This document shows positions 1 through 7,251 of a DNA stretch of 23,247 nt, piece after piece. The notes beneath the pieces were generated by a model. That model was given only the letters and a program-made list of their open reading frames with translations. It did not search any database and was not told where the DNA came from. Numbering within the stretch: position 1 is the stretch's first letter; the number at the start of each line of letters is the position of its first letter. The translations under genes and the position numbers were made by a program. The DNA comes from Ancylobacter novellus. GTDB taxonomy: Bacteria; Pseudomonadota; Alphaproteobacteria; Rhizobiales; Xanthobacteraceae. Location of the stretch: contig QFQD01000060.1 of NCBI GenBank assembly GCA_003241485.1, positions 1 through 23,247 on the forward strand, given 5' to 3'.

Positions 1-1
1 T

Positions 2-232
2 GCTGCGCAATGCAAAATGGCCCGCGCCGCTCTCGGTTTGGGCGTGCGCGATTTGGCGAACCAGGCTGCCGTTTCCACACAAACCGTGACCCGTTTCGAG
101 CGCGGTGAGGCATTGAAAGCGGCAACGGTTGAGCGTCTTCAAGCGGCGCTCGAAGCCGCCGGCATTGAGTTCATTCCGGAAAATGGCGGCGGCGCCGGTG
201 TGCGCTTCCGCAAGCCGTCAGAGTCGGAATAG
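2..232 (+). CDS. Small XRE-family HTH regulator, 5' end cut by the window
   Basis: Short Cro/C1-type DNA-binding protein. The reading frame is open to the left edge (AAQCKMARAALGL...), and the paralogue at 9713-9949 begins MSPIQCRMARTAL, so the true start lies only a few codons outside the window. The HTH is visible as DLANQAAVSTQTVTRFERGE, followed by the family's short tail with IEFIPENGGGAGVRFRK. About 78 residues are expected in full. It is nearly identical to the 9713-9949 protein in its C-terminal half. No partner gene follows directly; the next 630 bases look non-coding. Proteins of this type usually repress their own promoter, but the promoter is outside the window. Confidence 0.85.
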   Translation, partial: AAQCKMARAALGLGVRDLANQAAVSTQTVTRFERGEALKAATVERLQAALEAAGIEFIPENGGGAGVRFRKPSESE

Positions 233-865
233 CCCTCCGCGACCGTAATTCCTGCGCAAGATCGCTGCGGCTTCAACGCGGTTCGCGCCGCAGTTCTTTT
301 GCAGCTTCTCTGCACCGCGACCGCCGATCTGCAGCGGTTGGGCTGCGCGTCACCGACAGCCGCTTCGAGTCAGGCAAGGCGCTGGATGGTGATGTCGCTG
401 TCCCAGGTGGCGGCCCCTGCACCAGGCTGGCATCGCATTTTCGGAGAGGTTGCCGTACAGCTAGTAGCGCTCGGCACCCGTTGCGCGTTTTCTGCCGCTC
501 TGTCGGAGTATCTCAGAGATGAGACGTGGTCTTGTTTGGCGCCGGCGAAGTGGCCTAGCTTGAGGGCAGGATAAAAGCGCACACATTGCGAGGCGGTCGG
601 ATGGTTGTTTTTGTAGGATATTTTCTTGATCGCGACACATTGCGCCTCTGGACAGCAATGTGCGGGCTTCGCGGAAATCTTGTTGGCTGAACGCTTAGTC
701 GCACATTGTTGCCCTCTGATGCCGGCCTGAGGACCATCAGCTCTCGGTTTTGGAACGCGAGGCCTGCCACTTCTGGGTCGTGGCCGAGAGGAGGACTTCT
801 CGGCAGAAACGCCGCCCCTACCCGAGGCGAGTCGCCTCTCCATAACGTGCCTGCACTGACCGCCG
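233..865. other. Gene-poor stretch between XRE gene and integrase-like ORF
   Basis: Several overlapping ORFs exist on both strands, but none has a recognisable domain or a good ribosome-binding site, and they contradict each other in frame. Base composition is locally more AT-rich around 570-700. The only structure I can point to is a cluster of CACATTG motifs at 582-708, listed separately. It may be a decayed gene or a recombination/attachment region upstream of the integrase-like ORF. Confidence 0.5.
582..708. repeat. Cluster of four CACATTG motifs
   Basis: The heptamer CACATTG occurs at 582-588, 636-642 and 702-708 on the plus strand and, inverted, as CAATGTG at 656-662. Most copies are extended: CACATTGCG at 582-590 and 636-644, CGCACATTG at 700-708, and the inverted copy is CAATGTGCG. 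Four copies in 127 bases is far above chance for a 7-mer. Iterated short sites next to a recombinase gene often are arm-type or regulator-binding sites; that role is inferred. The same heptamer reappears inverted at both sides of the candidate oriT (10339-10345 and 10449-10455). Confidence 0.45.
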
Positions 866-2182
866 ATGCCCCGTACGAGCTTCGCGCGCATGCTGGTGAA
901 GTTCTGCCAGCAGCGTGCCACGACCGTCCTGTCGCCTCGCGACGCCGACCTCTTCCAGAACTGGCTTCTCGATCTCCTCGCCGCGCGCATGCCACCGCCC
1001 CTGACGGAGCGCGACTATGACTGGCACGCAATCGCTCAGGCCTGTGATGTGGATCACACCGATCTGCAGCGCGCCGGCCCGGTCCTTGCGCCCGGCCTTG
1101 ATGCGCTGCGCCGTGAATTGGCGCGCCGCGGCCACGTCACGGTGAAGCGTGCCGCGGCGCGCCGCACACCGCCGAGCTCGGAGCGCGTCACGCTCCATCG
1201 CGGCGCCAACCAGCCGAAAGCTGTGCCGCGCCGACGCGGTCCGCGGGCGAAGCCCATTGTCGAATTCCCCGAGAGCGACGGCCGGCCCTGGACGGACCCG
1301 CCCTCATTCGCCGATGCGCTCGATCTTCACATGCGCCGCCATGGCGACACTGCGAAGGATCTCGCCCGTGTCTTTGAGGCGAGCGCGACCCAGGTCGATG
1401 CCACGGCACTCAATCTGTGGCGCCGCGGCGTGAAGGTGCCGCGCGCCTCCCGAAGTCTCGCGGCGCTGGAGCTCATCGAGCGGCGCTACCGCCTGCCGCA
1501 GGGTTACTTCCGCTCGAAGCTGCCGAACGGAGACCGCTGTACCTCGGCGGGGACCATCGCCGGCATCAGTCGAGCCGAGCGACGACGCCTCGCCTGGCAC
1601 CTGCCGCATGATTTTGACCGCCGCCCGTGGAAGGAGCGCGAGGAGATCCTCGAATGGGTGCAGCGCGTGGTGATTTCGGGAACGACCGACTATCGGCGCT
1701 TCCAGGCTGCCGCCATGAAGCAGCGCTATTCGATCCGCTTTCCCGGCCTGCTCGACCAATCCTCCCGGCCGCGCGGGCTGTACCGGTTTTGCCGGGAAGA
1801 GGATGGATCGCTGCCCGATCCGGACCTCGCGAGCGCGGCGCTCGATGCGCCGCCCCAACTGGCCGAGGAGATGGCCGATCTCGTCCAGTTCAAGACGGCG
1901 ACGCTGACCGCGTTTGGCTATCACCGCAGCGGTGTCTGGGGCGAGGAGACGGCATCCCAGAAGGTCGAGCATCTCGGTCTGATGTTCGGTGCGCTGGCGG
2001 CCTCACCCAGCGGCGCGGTCCACGGCTTCGGCGTGCCGCTGGAGAAGACCAGCAGACCGAAGCTCAGATTCGTACGAAGAAAATATTCAGTGTGGGCAGC
2101 GATGCTCCATCGCCAGCTTCGAGCTTGGCTGGCGCACCACTCTCAAAGATCCCGCACCGTGATGCGCCTCCGTCGAGCATGA
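866..2182 (+). CDS. Integrase-like/hypothetical protein, probably truncated and chimeric at its 3' end
   Basis: An open frame of 438 codons starting MPRTSFARMLVKF. Residues 1-100 are helical with SPRDADLFQNWLLDLLA; residues about 150-215 (FADALDLHMRRHGDTAKDLA, WRRGVKVPRASRSLAALELI) resemble a helix-turn-helix or SAM-like core-binding segment of the kind found in long alphaproteobacterial integrase-like proteins. No tyrosine-recombinase catalytic box (R, HxxR, Y) is present. Frame-specific protein character is good up to about GVPLEK near 2045; after that the frame reads an arginine-rich, unlikely tail to the stop. I infer that the native 3' half was lost when the recombinase module starting about 2050-2160 was joined. 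The product may be non-functional. The integrase label is tentative, as no motif proves it. Confidence 0.5.
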   Translation: MPRTSFARMLVKFCQQRATTVLSPRDADLFQNWLLDLLAARMPPPLTERDYDWHAIAQACDVDHTDLQRAGPVLAPGLDALRRELARRGHVTVKRAAARRTPPSSERVTLHRGANQPKAVPRRRGPRAKPIVEFPESDGRPWTDPPSFADALDLHMRRHGDTAKDLARVFEASATQVDATALNLWRRGVKVPRASRSLAALELIERRYRLPQGYFRSKLPNGDRCTSAGTIAGISRAERRRLAWHLPHDFDRRPWKEREEILEWVQRVVISGTTDYRRFQAAAMKQRYSIRFPGLLDQSSRPRGLYRFCREEDGSLPDPDLASAALDAPPQLAEEMADLVQFKTATLTAFGYHRSGVWGEETASQKVEHLGLMFGALAASPSGAVHGFGVPLEKTSRPKLRFVRRKYSVWAAMLHRQLRAWLAHHSQRSRTVMRLRRA

Positions 2183-2297
2183 TTCCAAGGTCGCGCATCT
2201 CACCGACGACTGGCCGTCGAACGTTCCGGTCACACCTGACGAGGTCGATGTTGTCGAAGCCTTCTTCAGGCGGGAGATCGATGCGCTGCTGAGGTGA
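2163..2297 (+). pseudogene. Remnant of small recombinase-associated protein (copy 1)
   Basis: The frame ending at TGA 2295-2297 reads ...HLTDDWPSNVPVTPDEVDVVEAFF... and aligns with the C-terminal half of the small protein upstream of recombinase 2 (19738-19995), sharing TDDWP, an acidic residue, V(I/V)EA and a final (L/I)D-x-L. After the in-frame stop at 2160-2162 there is no ATG, GTG or TTG in this frame, so the 5' part is missing or frameshifted. The same frame just upstream (about 2073-2162) ends in LGWRTTLKDPAP, which looks protein-like and may be another remnant. Its stop overlaps the GTG of the recombinase (GTGA), an arrangement that suggests former translational coupling. Confidence 0.5.
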
Positions 2298-3997
2298 CGG
2301 TGCTGCCGAAGGGACCTGAGGGAGGCGATTGGGCCATGAACGTAACCTTGCCGATTACCAGCCGGGCCGCCCTCTATCTCCGCGTTTCTACCACGCGGCA
2401 GGCCGACGTTGACCTCTCCATCCCAGACCAGCGCCTCCAGACAGCCGCCTATTGCGAGCGGCAGGGCTGGTCCGTTGTCGCGGAGTATGTCGAGCCGGGC
2501 GCGTCCGCCATGGACGACAGCCGGCACGAGTTCCAGCGGATGATCGAGCGGGCATCCGATGACGATCGCCCATTCGATGTGATCGTCGTCCATAGCTTCA
2601 GCCGGTTCTTCCGCGATGCCTTTGGGCTGGAGATGTATATCCGCCGCCTAGCCAAGCATGGCGTGCGGCTCGTCTCCATCACCCAGGAACTTGGCGATGA
2701 TCCGGCTCAGGTCATGATGCGGCAGGTCATCGCCCTGTTTGACGAATACCAGTCCCGCGAGAATGCCAAGCATGTGCTGCGGGCTATGAAAGAGAACGCC
2801 CGGCAGGGTTTTTATAACGGCTCCCGCCTGCCGCTTGGTTTCACCCTTGAAGAGGTCGAGAAGCGCGGCCATCGCACGAAGAAGCGGATCGTCGTCGATC
2901 CGGTTGAGGCCGAGCTGGTGCGGCTGATGTTTGCTCTCTACCTGCAGGGAGATGGCACATCGGGTCCCATGGGCATCAAGGAGATCACCAAGCACCTCAA
3001 CGCCAAGGGCTACCGCACCCGCCTCGGAGCCCGCTACGGCGTCGGCACCATCCACGGGATACTGACCAATTCCGTCTATATCGGGGAATGGAGCTTCAAC
3101 AAGCGCAGTTCCAAGACCGGCCGGGTGAAGCCGCAGCACGAGGTCATACCCATCTCGGTGCCAGCCATTCTCGATCGCCGCACCTTCGACAAGGTGCAGA
3201 AGGCCCTCAGGGCCAAGAGCCCGCACAACAGTCCGCCCCGGGTCATCTCAGGTCCGATCCTTCTGACCGGCTTGGCCTATTGCGCCAGTTGCGGCAGCGC
3301 CATGACGCTGCGCACCGGCACCTCGAAGAGCGGCAGGGTCTATCGCTATTACAGCTGCTCGACCTCCGGCCGGGTCGGCAAGTCCGCCTGCAAAGGGCGA
3401 ACTGTGCCGATGGAGAAGCTCGACTATCTGGTCACACGCCATGTCGCTGAACGCGTCTTGAAGCCCGATCGGTTGGAGGCGCTGTTACAGTCCGTCGTTG
3501 ACCGGCGAGTGAAAGCCGATGCCGAGGTCCAGGCGCGGATCGATGAACTCTCTCGCGAAAGAACGACGGCGGAAGACAAGTTGCGGCGGCTCTACCAGCT
3601 TGTCGCCGACGGCATCGCCGAACCCGACGAGATGCTCAAGGAGCAGATTGCCGAGCTCAAGGCAGATCGGGACCGTGCACATTCGGCGCTGGAGCGGATC
3701 GAGAACCAGGGTGCCGCCGCAAGCCGGCTTGATCCGGACAAGCTTGCCCGCTTCGGCCAGCTCATGCGCTCAAACATCACAGAGGGCGAGGTGCCGTTCC
3801 GCAAAGCCTATTTGCGGTCGCTTATCGACGCGGTCGAAGTCGACCAGTACGTAGTGCGGATCCACGGGTCAAGGTCGGTGCTGGAAAGGGCCGTACTCGC
3901 CGACCGCGCCACCCAGCCGGGTGTTCGCGGTTTTGTACGGAAGTGGCGCGCCAGCGTTGATGAAACTGAGAACTACGTTTCCGCCGGAGCACTATGA
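2294..3997 (+). CDS. Large serine recombinase (resolvase/invertase family), copy 1
   Basis: Catalyses site-specific DNA integration/excision through a 5'-phosphoserine link. N-terminal catalytic domain with ALYLRVST (nucleophile Ser32 counted from the GTG start), the SFSRFFRD arginine segment near 101-108 and DLSIPDQR. Recombinase domain about 165-300 (GFYNGSRLPLGF, IHGILTNSVYIGEW). Zinc ribbon with Cys330, Cys333, Cys355 and Cys366 (CASCG, YYSCS, SACKG). Coiled coil about 400-470. The length, 567 aa, is normal for the family and all key residues are present, so it looks functional. The GTG at 2294 overlaps the preceding stop; an internal ATG at 2336 (MNVTLP) is the alternative start. Its closest visible relative is the recombinase at 20011-21699. 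The last residues differ from that copy just after KWRA, where DNA similarity ends (3952). Confidence 0.93.
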   Translation: MTVLPKGPEGGDWAMNVTLPITSRAALYLRVSTTRQADVDLSIPDQRLQTAAYCERQGWSVVAEYVEPGASAMDDSRHEFQRMIERASDDDRPFDVIVVHSFSRFFRDAFGLEMYIRRLAKHGVRLVSITQELGDDPAQVMMRQVIALFDEYQSRENAKHVLRAMKENARQGFYNGSRLPLGFTLEEVEKRGHRTKKRIVVDPVEAELVRLMFALYLQGDGTSGPMGIKEITKHLNAKGYRTRLGARYGVGTIHGILTNSVYIGEWSFNKRSSKTGRVKPQHEVIPISVPAILDRRTFDKVQKALRAKSPHNSPPRVISGPILLTGLAYCASCGSAMTLRTGTSKSGRVYRYYSCSTSGRVGKSACKGRTVPMEKLDYLVTRHVAERVLKPDRLEALLQSVVDRRVKADAEVQARIDELSRERTTAEDKLRRLYQLVADGIAEPDEMLKEQIAELKADRDRAHSALERIENQGAAASRLDPDKLARFGQLMRSNITEGEVPFRKAYLRSLIDAVEVDQYVVRIHGSRSVLERAVLADRATQPGVRGFVRKWRASVDETENYVSAGAL

Positions 3998-4058
3998 TCC
4001 CGCGACCTGCGCAGCGCCCAGATGGCCTGTGCAGCTCTGCGGTAACCTCGACCACTAC

Positions 4059-4077
4059 GCCCCATAGGCCTAGGGGC
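4059..4077. terminator. Inverted repeat between recombinase 1 and TIR-like gene
   Basis: GCCCC-A-TAGGCCTA-GGGGC forms a stem of about nine pairs with one unpaired base. It lies between two convergent genes (recombinase stop 3997, TIR-like gene stop 4211), the usual place for a shared terminator, but no T-run follows on either strand. It may equally be an element end or a protein site. Confidence 0.3.
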
Positions 4078-4210
4078 AGGCTGACCCCTGACGCGCTCCC
4101 GCCCCAGCCGGACCTAACTTATAACCGGCAGGAAAATGGGGAGCAGGTCAGCACCAACTAGCGCGGATCGAGTATGTTTGGCCTTGCCTCCCCGCCCATC
4201 GTCCCCCCGC

Positions 4211-5521
4211 TTATTTCGAGAGCGGCGCTACCGCAGCTGCTTGCTCGAACTCTGTAATGGAGCGCGCAGGCGGCCGACCGTAGGCATCCATCAAAGCGTT
4301 CCAGAATCGGAACAGGAGCGCCCGCCGTTCGTTCGGCGTCCAGGTCTCAAGTTCTTCGCCCACATCCGCACGCGCGCTGACAGCCGGGAAGCGTTGCGAT
4401 TGGTATTGGCCGGGCAAGACAGTGTCGGTCAGATCGCCGGCACCCAGCTTGATCCCTATCGGGCCTTTACCGCCCATGGCTCTGATGGCGGCAATGCCCT
4501 TACGAAGAAACTCATCCAGCGGTGTGAACGGCAGCGCGGACGCGAAACACAGGCCGCCGCTGTTCTCGGCAAAGCAGTTGCTATTGACCGCCCAAAGCTC
4601 GCCGTTCGACTGAAACCACTGCGTCGCGTTCGTGACGACCATGTCGTTGCGTGCGCCGGTGATATGGCCCCAGATCGACAGTGCGCCATCGCCATTGAGA
4701 CCCCAATCACCGTCTCGCCCACGAATGTTCAATCCTACGTCTGAAATCCGCTGTTCGAGCTCGATCCTGGCAGGCACCGACCATTCGCGCGGAGCGATGC
4801 GTGCAAAGATCCGAGTCCCGTCCCGCAGCTCAACACTGCGCTGCGGCTCCCCCATCGCATTGTTGCGAAACTCAAGCTTCTTCGCCGCCGCCGGCCAGAT
4901 GGCCGGATCGCTATCGCTCGGTGCCTGCCATGAGATGGGCGGCGGGGGCGTCTTTGCCGGCGCTTGCTCGGCCAGGATGGGCGCAATGCAGCTCTTCAGA
5001 ACCTCGGCGAAACGCTTCCTCTCGGCCTTGATCTCTTCCTTCGTGGCGCCGTCCTTTAGGTGATAGACTTTCGCGCCGCTACGGTGACGCCAGTCAAAGG
5101 GGAGCGCCACAGGACCGGGATAGTGTGCGCCGTTCGCCACCAGGATGATGCGGCCCTGCGAGAGCGCATGTTCCGCATAGCCAAGCTCGGACATTACGTT
5201 CGGGTTTTGCAGATGCTTCGGCTCTGAACGCTTGTCTGCGGCCGTGTTCGGCTGAAGCGCTGCAGGATCGGTTACCCCGACCGGGGTCATATCGGCGACG
5301 AACACATTGGCCTTGGCAATCTTGTCTAGGATCGTCTTCGTGATGTCAGGGGTTCCTGCGACATTCTTGGTATCGTGATCGACCTCGGGTCGCGTTGCCT
5401 CCTCATAGTCGGGATCGATGGCGATGAGCTTGCAGGCATCTTTCAGCGCGTCGCGCACAAAATAGTGGTGCAACTTCGGGTCGCGATCACTTTGCCAAGA
5501 CCAGAATATCGTCGTCGTCAA
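4211..5521 (-). CDS. TIR-like nucleotide-binding domain protein, candidate defence effector
   Basis: 436 aa. The N-terminus, MTTTIFWSWQSD, is the hallmark of a bacterial TIR-like/Rossmann family seen in many defence and signalling proteins; VFVADMTPV (about 73-81) and NPNVMSELGYA (about 107-116, with Glu112 a possible catalytic residue) complete the fold, which ends near residue 185. A proline-rich linker (PAKTPPPPI) leads to a C-terminal half of about 230 residues that I do not recognise. TIR domains in defence commonly hydrolyse NAD or bind signal nucleotides; which of these applies here is not visible. The start is a TTG preceded by a G-rich stretch (GGGGG) seven bases upstream. Last gene of a four-gene minus-strand operon, 50 bases after its neighbour. 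Confidence 0.75.
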   Translation of the reverse strand: MTTTIFWSWQSDRDPKLHHYFVRDALKDACKLIAIDPDYEEATRPEVDHDTKNVAGTPDITKTILDKIAKANVFVADMTPVGVTDPAALQPNTAADKRSEPKHLQNPNVMSELGYAEHALSQGRIILVANGAHYPGPVALPFDWRHRSGAKVYHLKDGATKEEIKAERKRFAEVLKSCIAPILAEQAPAKTPPPPISWQAPSDSDPAIWPAAAKKLEFRNNAMGEPQRSVELRDGTRIFARIAPREWSVPARIELEQRISDVGLNIRGRDGDWGLNGDGALSIWGHITGARNDMVVTNATQWFQSNGELWAVNSNCFAENSGGLCFASALPFTPLDEFLRKGIAAIRAMGGKGPIGIKLGAGDLTDTVLPGQYQSQRFPAVSARADVGEELETWTPNERRALLFRFWNALMDAYGRPPARSITEFEQAAAVAPLSK

Positions 5522-5571
5522 TTGCTACCCCCTACAGATCGCCATATTTTGTAGTGCGTCGGCTGACACCT

Positions 5572-6894
5572 TCATTGCCGAACGCGATGCAGTCGAAAAA
5601 GCTTGTCGAAGAAATCCGTGATCCTCGCCTCGGCGCCGTCACCGACTAGTTCATTTGCGCCGAACCGATAGACCTCGTATCCGGCAAGGCGCAGCTCGCG
5701 GTCGGCCGACACCATGTCGGCATAGACCTTCAATGACGGAAGGTCGTTTTCCGAGAAGTGGTGCTTGCCATCGACCTCGATCACGATCCGCTGTCGGCTA
5801 GGAAGCAGCATCAGAAAGTCCATGCGCTGACGCGGTAGCGGAAGCCGATGGCGAAGGGTCTTCACGACTGCAGGATCATAGTGAAGGTAGACCTGCGGCA
5901 GGAGCGCGGGCAGTACCTCGCCGAGGGTGGACCGATAGGCCTTGAAGTAGGTCGCGAAGAGCTTGCGTTCTGCGTCCGAGGCCAGGGATTCCTGGAGGCG
6001 AGCTCCGAGTTTTGCGGCATCCGCCCCCGGTGTAACCTCGCCCCACCAGGAAACGAGTTCGGACCACAGAAGGCCGCTCGCGCCGATCGGCCGGTCGTAG
6101 ACCAGGCAACTCTCTTCGCCGGACAGAATGACGATGTCGTTGTTGATCGCATCGGCGAAGCCGATCTCCGGCTTCGGTCCTCGCGAGGCGAAGATCAAAT
6201 TCTTGGGCCGGCCGCCGACACCACGCACGACAGGACGGAAGCCGAAGATAGGATGACCGGAGAGCTCGCCTTCCTGCACGAGCTCGTATCCGTCGCGCGC
6301 GAGAATCTTGTTGAGGGCGACGACCGTTCCCGCCTGATCGTCTCCTGACCGGGAAAGCGGATGAACGGCTTCTTCCAGCAATGCACCGAACCTGGCGTTG
6401 GAGCAGTCAAAGGCGCCGATTTCACCGAACAGCTGTTCCACCGACCAGTCGCCCGGATTCCGATCCATATGCCGGTCGATTTGGTAACGCAGGCTCTGTC
6501 CGCGGCTTTCGAGGAAATCCTCAATCGGTGTGGAAAGGACGAAATAGCGTCCGACGATTTCCACCGTGCCCCGCTCGCCGGCGAGATCATCTCCGAGGAC
6601 GCGTGCGACGTCTCGTCGTGTGATGTGAGTTAGAGGCGAGTCGTTTGCCTCGAGTACCTTGCGGCCCGCTTCATCGAGGGGGATGTCGCGACGATCCGCG
6701 CCAAATTTCAGCGCAAGCTGCGCCAATTGCTCCTGTGTCAGGTTCGCCAGCGCTTGTTCGATACGCTGCCGCTTTGACAAACCCTCCTCGTAAGGCACGA
6801 CCAGGCCTGCGACCCGCTGCGGCTCCTCGCTGAGCTGGGCGTGGGTCATCCCCTGAAGGAGGCCAGCGACGAGCCCATAGAGGTCACCCGCCAC
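5572..6894 (-). CDS. AbiJ-NTD3-like protein with C-terminal PD-(D/E)XK nuclease-like domain
   Basis: 440 aa. The middle segment (about 125-225: RNPGDWSVEQLFGEIGAF, LLEEAVHPL, LNKILARDGYEL, PIFGFRPV) has the pattern of the AbiJ N-terminal domain 3 found in abortive-infection proteins. The C-terminus has a restriction-endonuclease-like core: Asp359 in RMDF, then IVIEVDGKHHF with Glu373 and Lys377, then a helix and YEVYRFGANEL. A phage-triggered nuclease is the natural inference; substrate and trigger are unknown. GTG start with AAGGGA about six bases upstream, inside the end of the preceding 86-aa gene, which it overlaps by 11 bases, so the two are probably translationally coupled. Third gene of the operon in transcription order. 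Confidence 0.72.
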   Translation of the reverse strand: MAGDLYGLVAGLLQGMTHAQLSEEPQRVAGLVVPYEEGLSKRQRIEQALANLTQEQLAQLALKFGADRRDIPLDEAGRKVLEANDSPLTHITRRDVARVLGDDLAGERGTVEIVGRYFVLSTPIEDFLESRGQSLRYQIDRHMDRNPGDWSVEQLFGEIGAFDCSNARFGALLEEAVHPLSRSGDDQAGTVVALNKILARDGYELVQEGELSGHPIFGFRPVVRGVGGRPKNLIFASRGPKPEIGFADAINNDIVILSGEESCLVYDRPIGASGLLWSELVSWWGEVTPGADAAKLGARLQESLASDAERKLFATYFKAYRSTLGEVLPALLPQVYLHYDPAVVKTLRHRLPLPRQRMDFLMLLPSRQRIVIEVDGKHHFSENDLPSLKVYADMVSADRELRLAGYEVYRFGANELVGDGAEARITDFFDKLFRLHRVRQ

Positions 6895-7144
6895 GGCTTG
6901 TTCCCTTCAGGATCACGCGCACGAATGCGAACATACGGGTGAAAAGGTAGTCGACCTGATCGAAAGAGGTCAGCGCTTCCTGCGTCGTCTCAGAGTGACG
7001 AATTCGAAAGCTATTACCGATTTTGGTCAGTTCGGCGGCTTCGCGCCCGAGCGCTTGGCGAAAACCGGAGCCCGGCGCGGCGACACGATCGAGCAGTGCA
7101 TCGGCCTGCACGCGCTTGTCGGCCCCCGGCTCCAGCGTCTTCAT
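6884..7144 (-). CDS. 86-aa protein of unknown function in defence-like operon
   Basis: Small, helical protein with the segment SFRIRHSETTQEALTSFDQ followed by VDYLFTRMFAFVRVIL. I have a sense of having seen this ...RIRH-E...DYLF-RMF... pattern at the C-terminal ends of longer hypothetical proteins in defence contexts, so this may be a stand-alone module or a truncated copy; the frame has an in-frame stop five codons upstream of the ATG. The ATG is preceded by GAGG at a good distance, and the stop overlaps the next start by 11 bases, both of which argue for a real gene. It could be an adaptor, inhibitor or antitoxin-like partner of the nuclease encoded next; no function can be assigned from sequence. 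Confidence 0.6.
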   Translation of the reverse strand: MKTLEPGADKRVQADALLDRVAAPGSGFRQALGREAAELTKIGNSFRIRHSETTQEALTSFDQVDYLFTRMFAFVRVILKGTSRGG

Positions 7145-7251
7145 CGATGCCTCGTTGCATCAAAATTTAGGGAAGAAGGCGTCTAGGACGCTAGGGGCAG
7201 TTCAGTTGGACCAGACGGACGAATCCCATCGAACAACATCAAGAACAGTGT

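Noticed and set aside
582..708. CACATTG cluster as a CRISPR array
   Set aside because: Repeat unit is only seven to nine bases, spacing is uneven and one copy is inverted; no cas genes in the window.
370..1031. Overlapping long frames on the minus strand (up to 206 codons) and a plus frame at 299-574
   Set aside because: Arginine- and serine-rich translations, mutually overlapping, without ribosome sites or domain character.
1304..1972. 222-codon minus frame
   Set aside because: Antisense to the integrase-like ORF, whose plus frame has better protein character in this span.
4136..4744. 202-codon plus frame over the TIR-like gene's 3' end
   Set aside because: Shadow frame; the minus strand encodes a continuous 436-aa protein with a recognisable domain.
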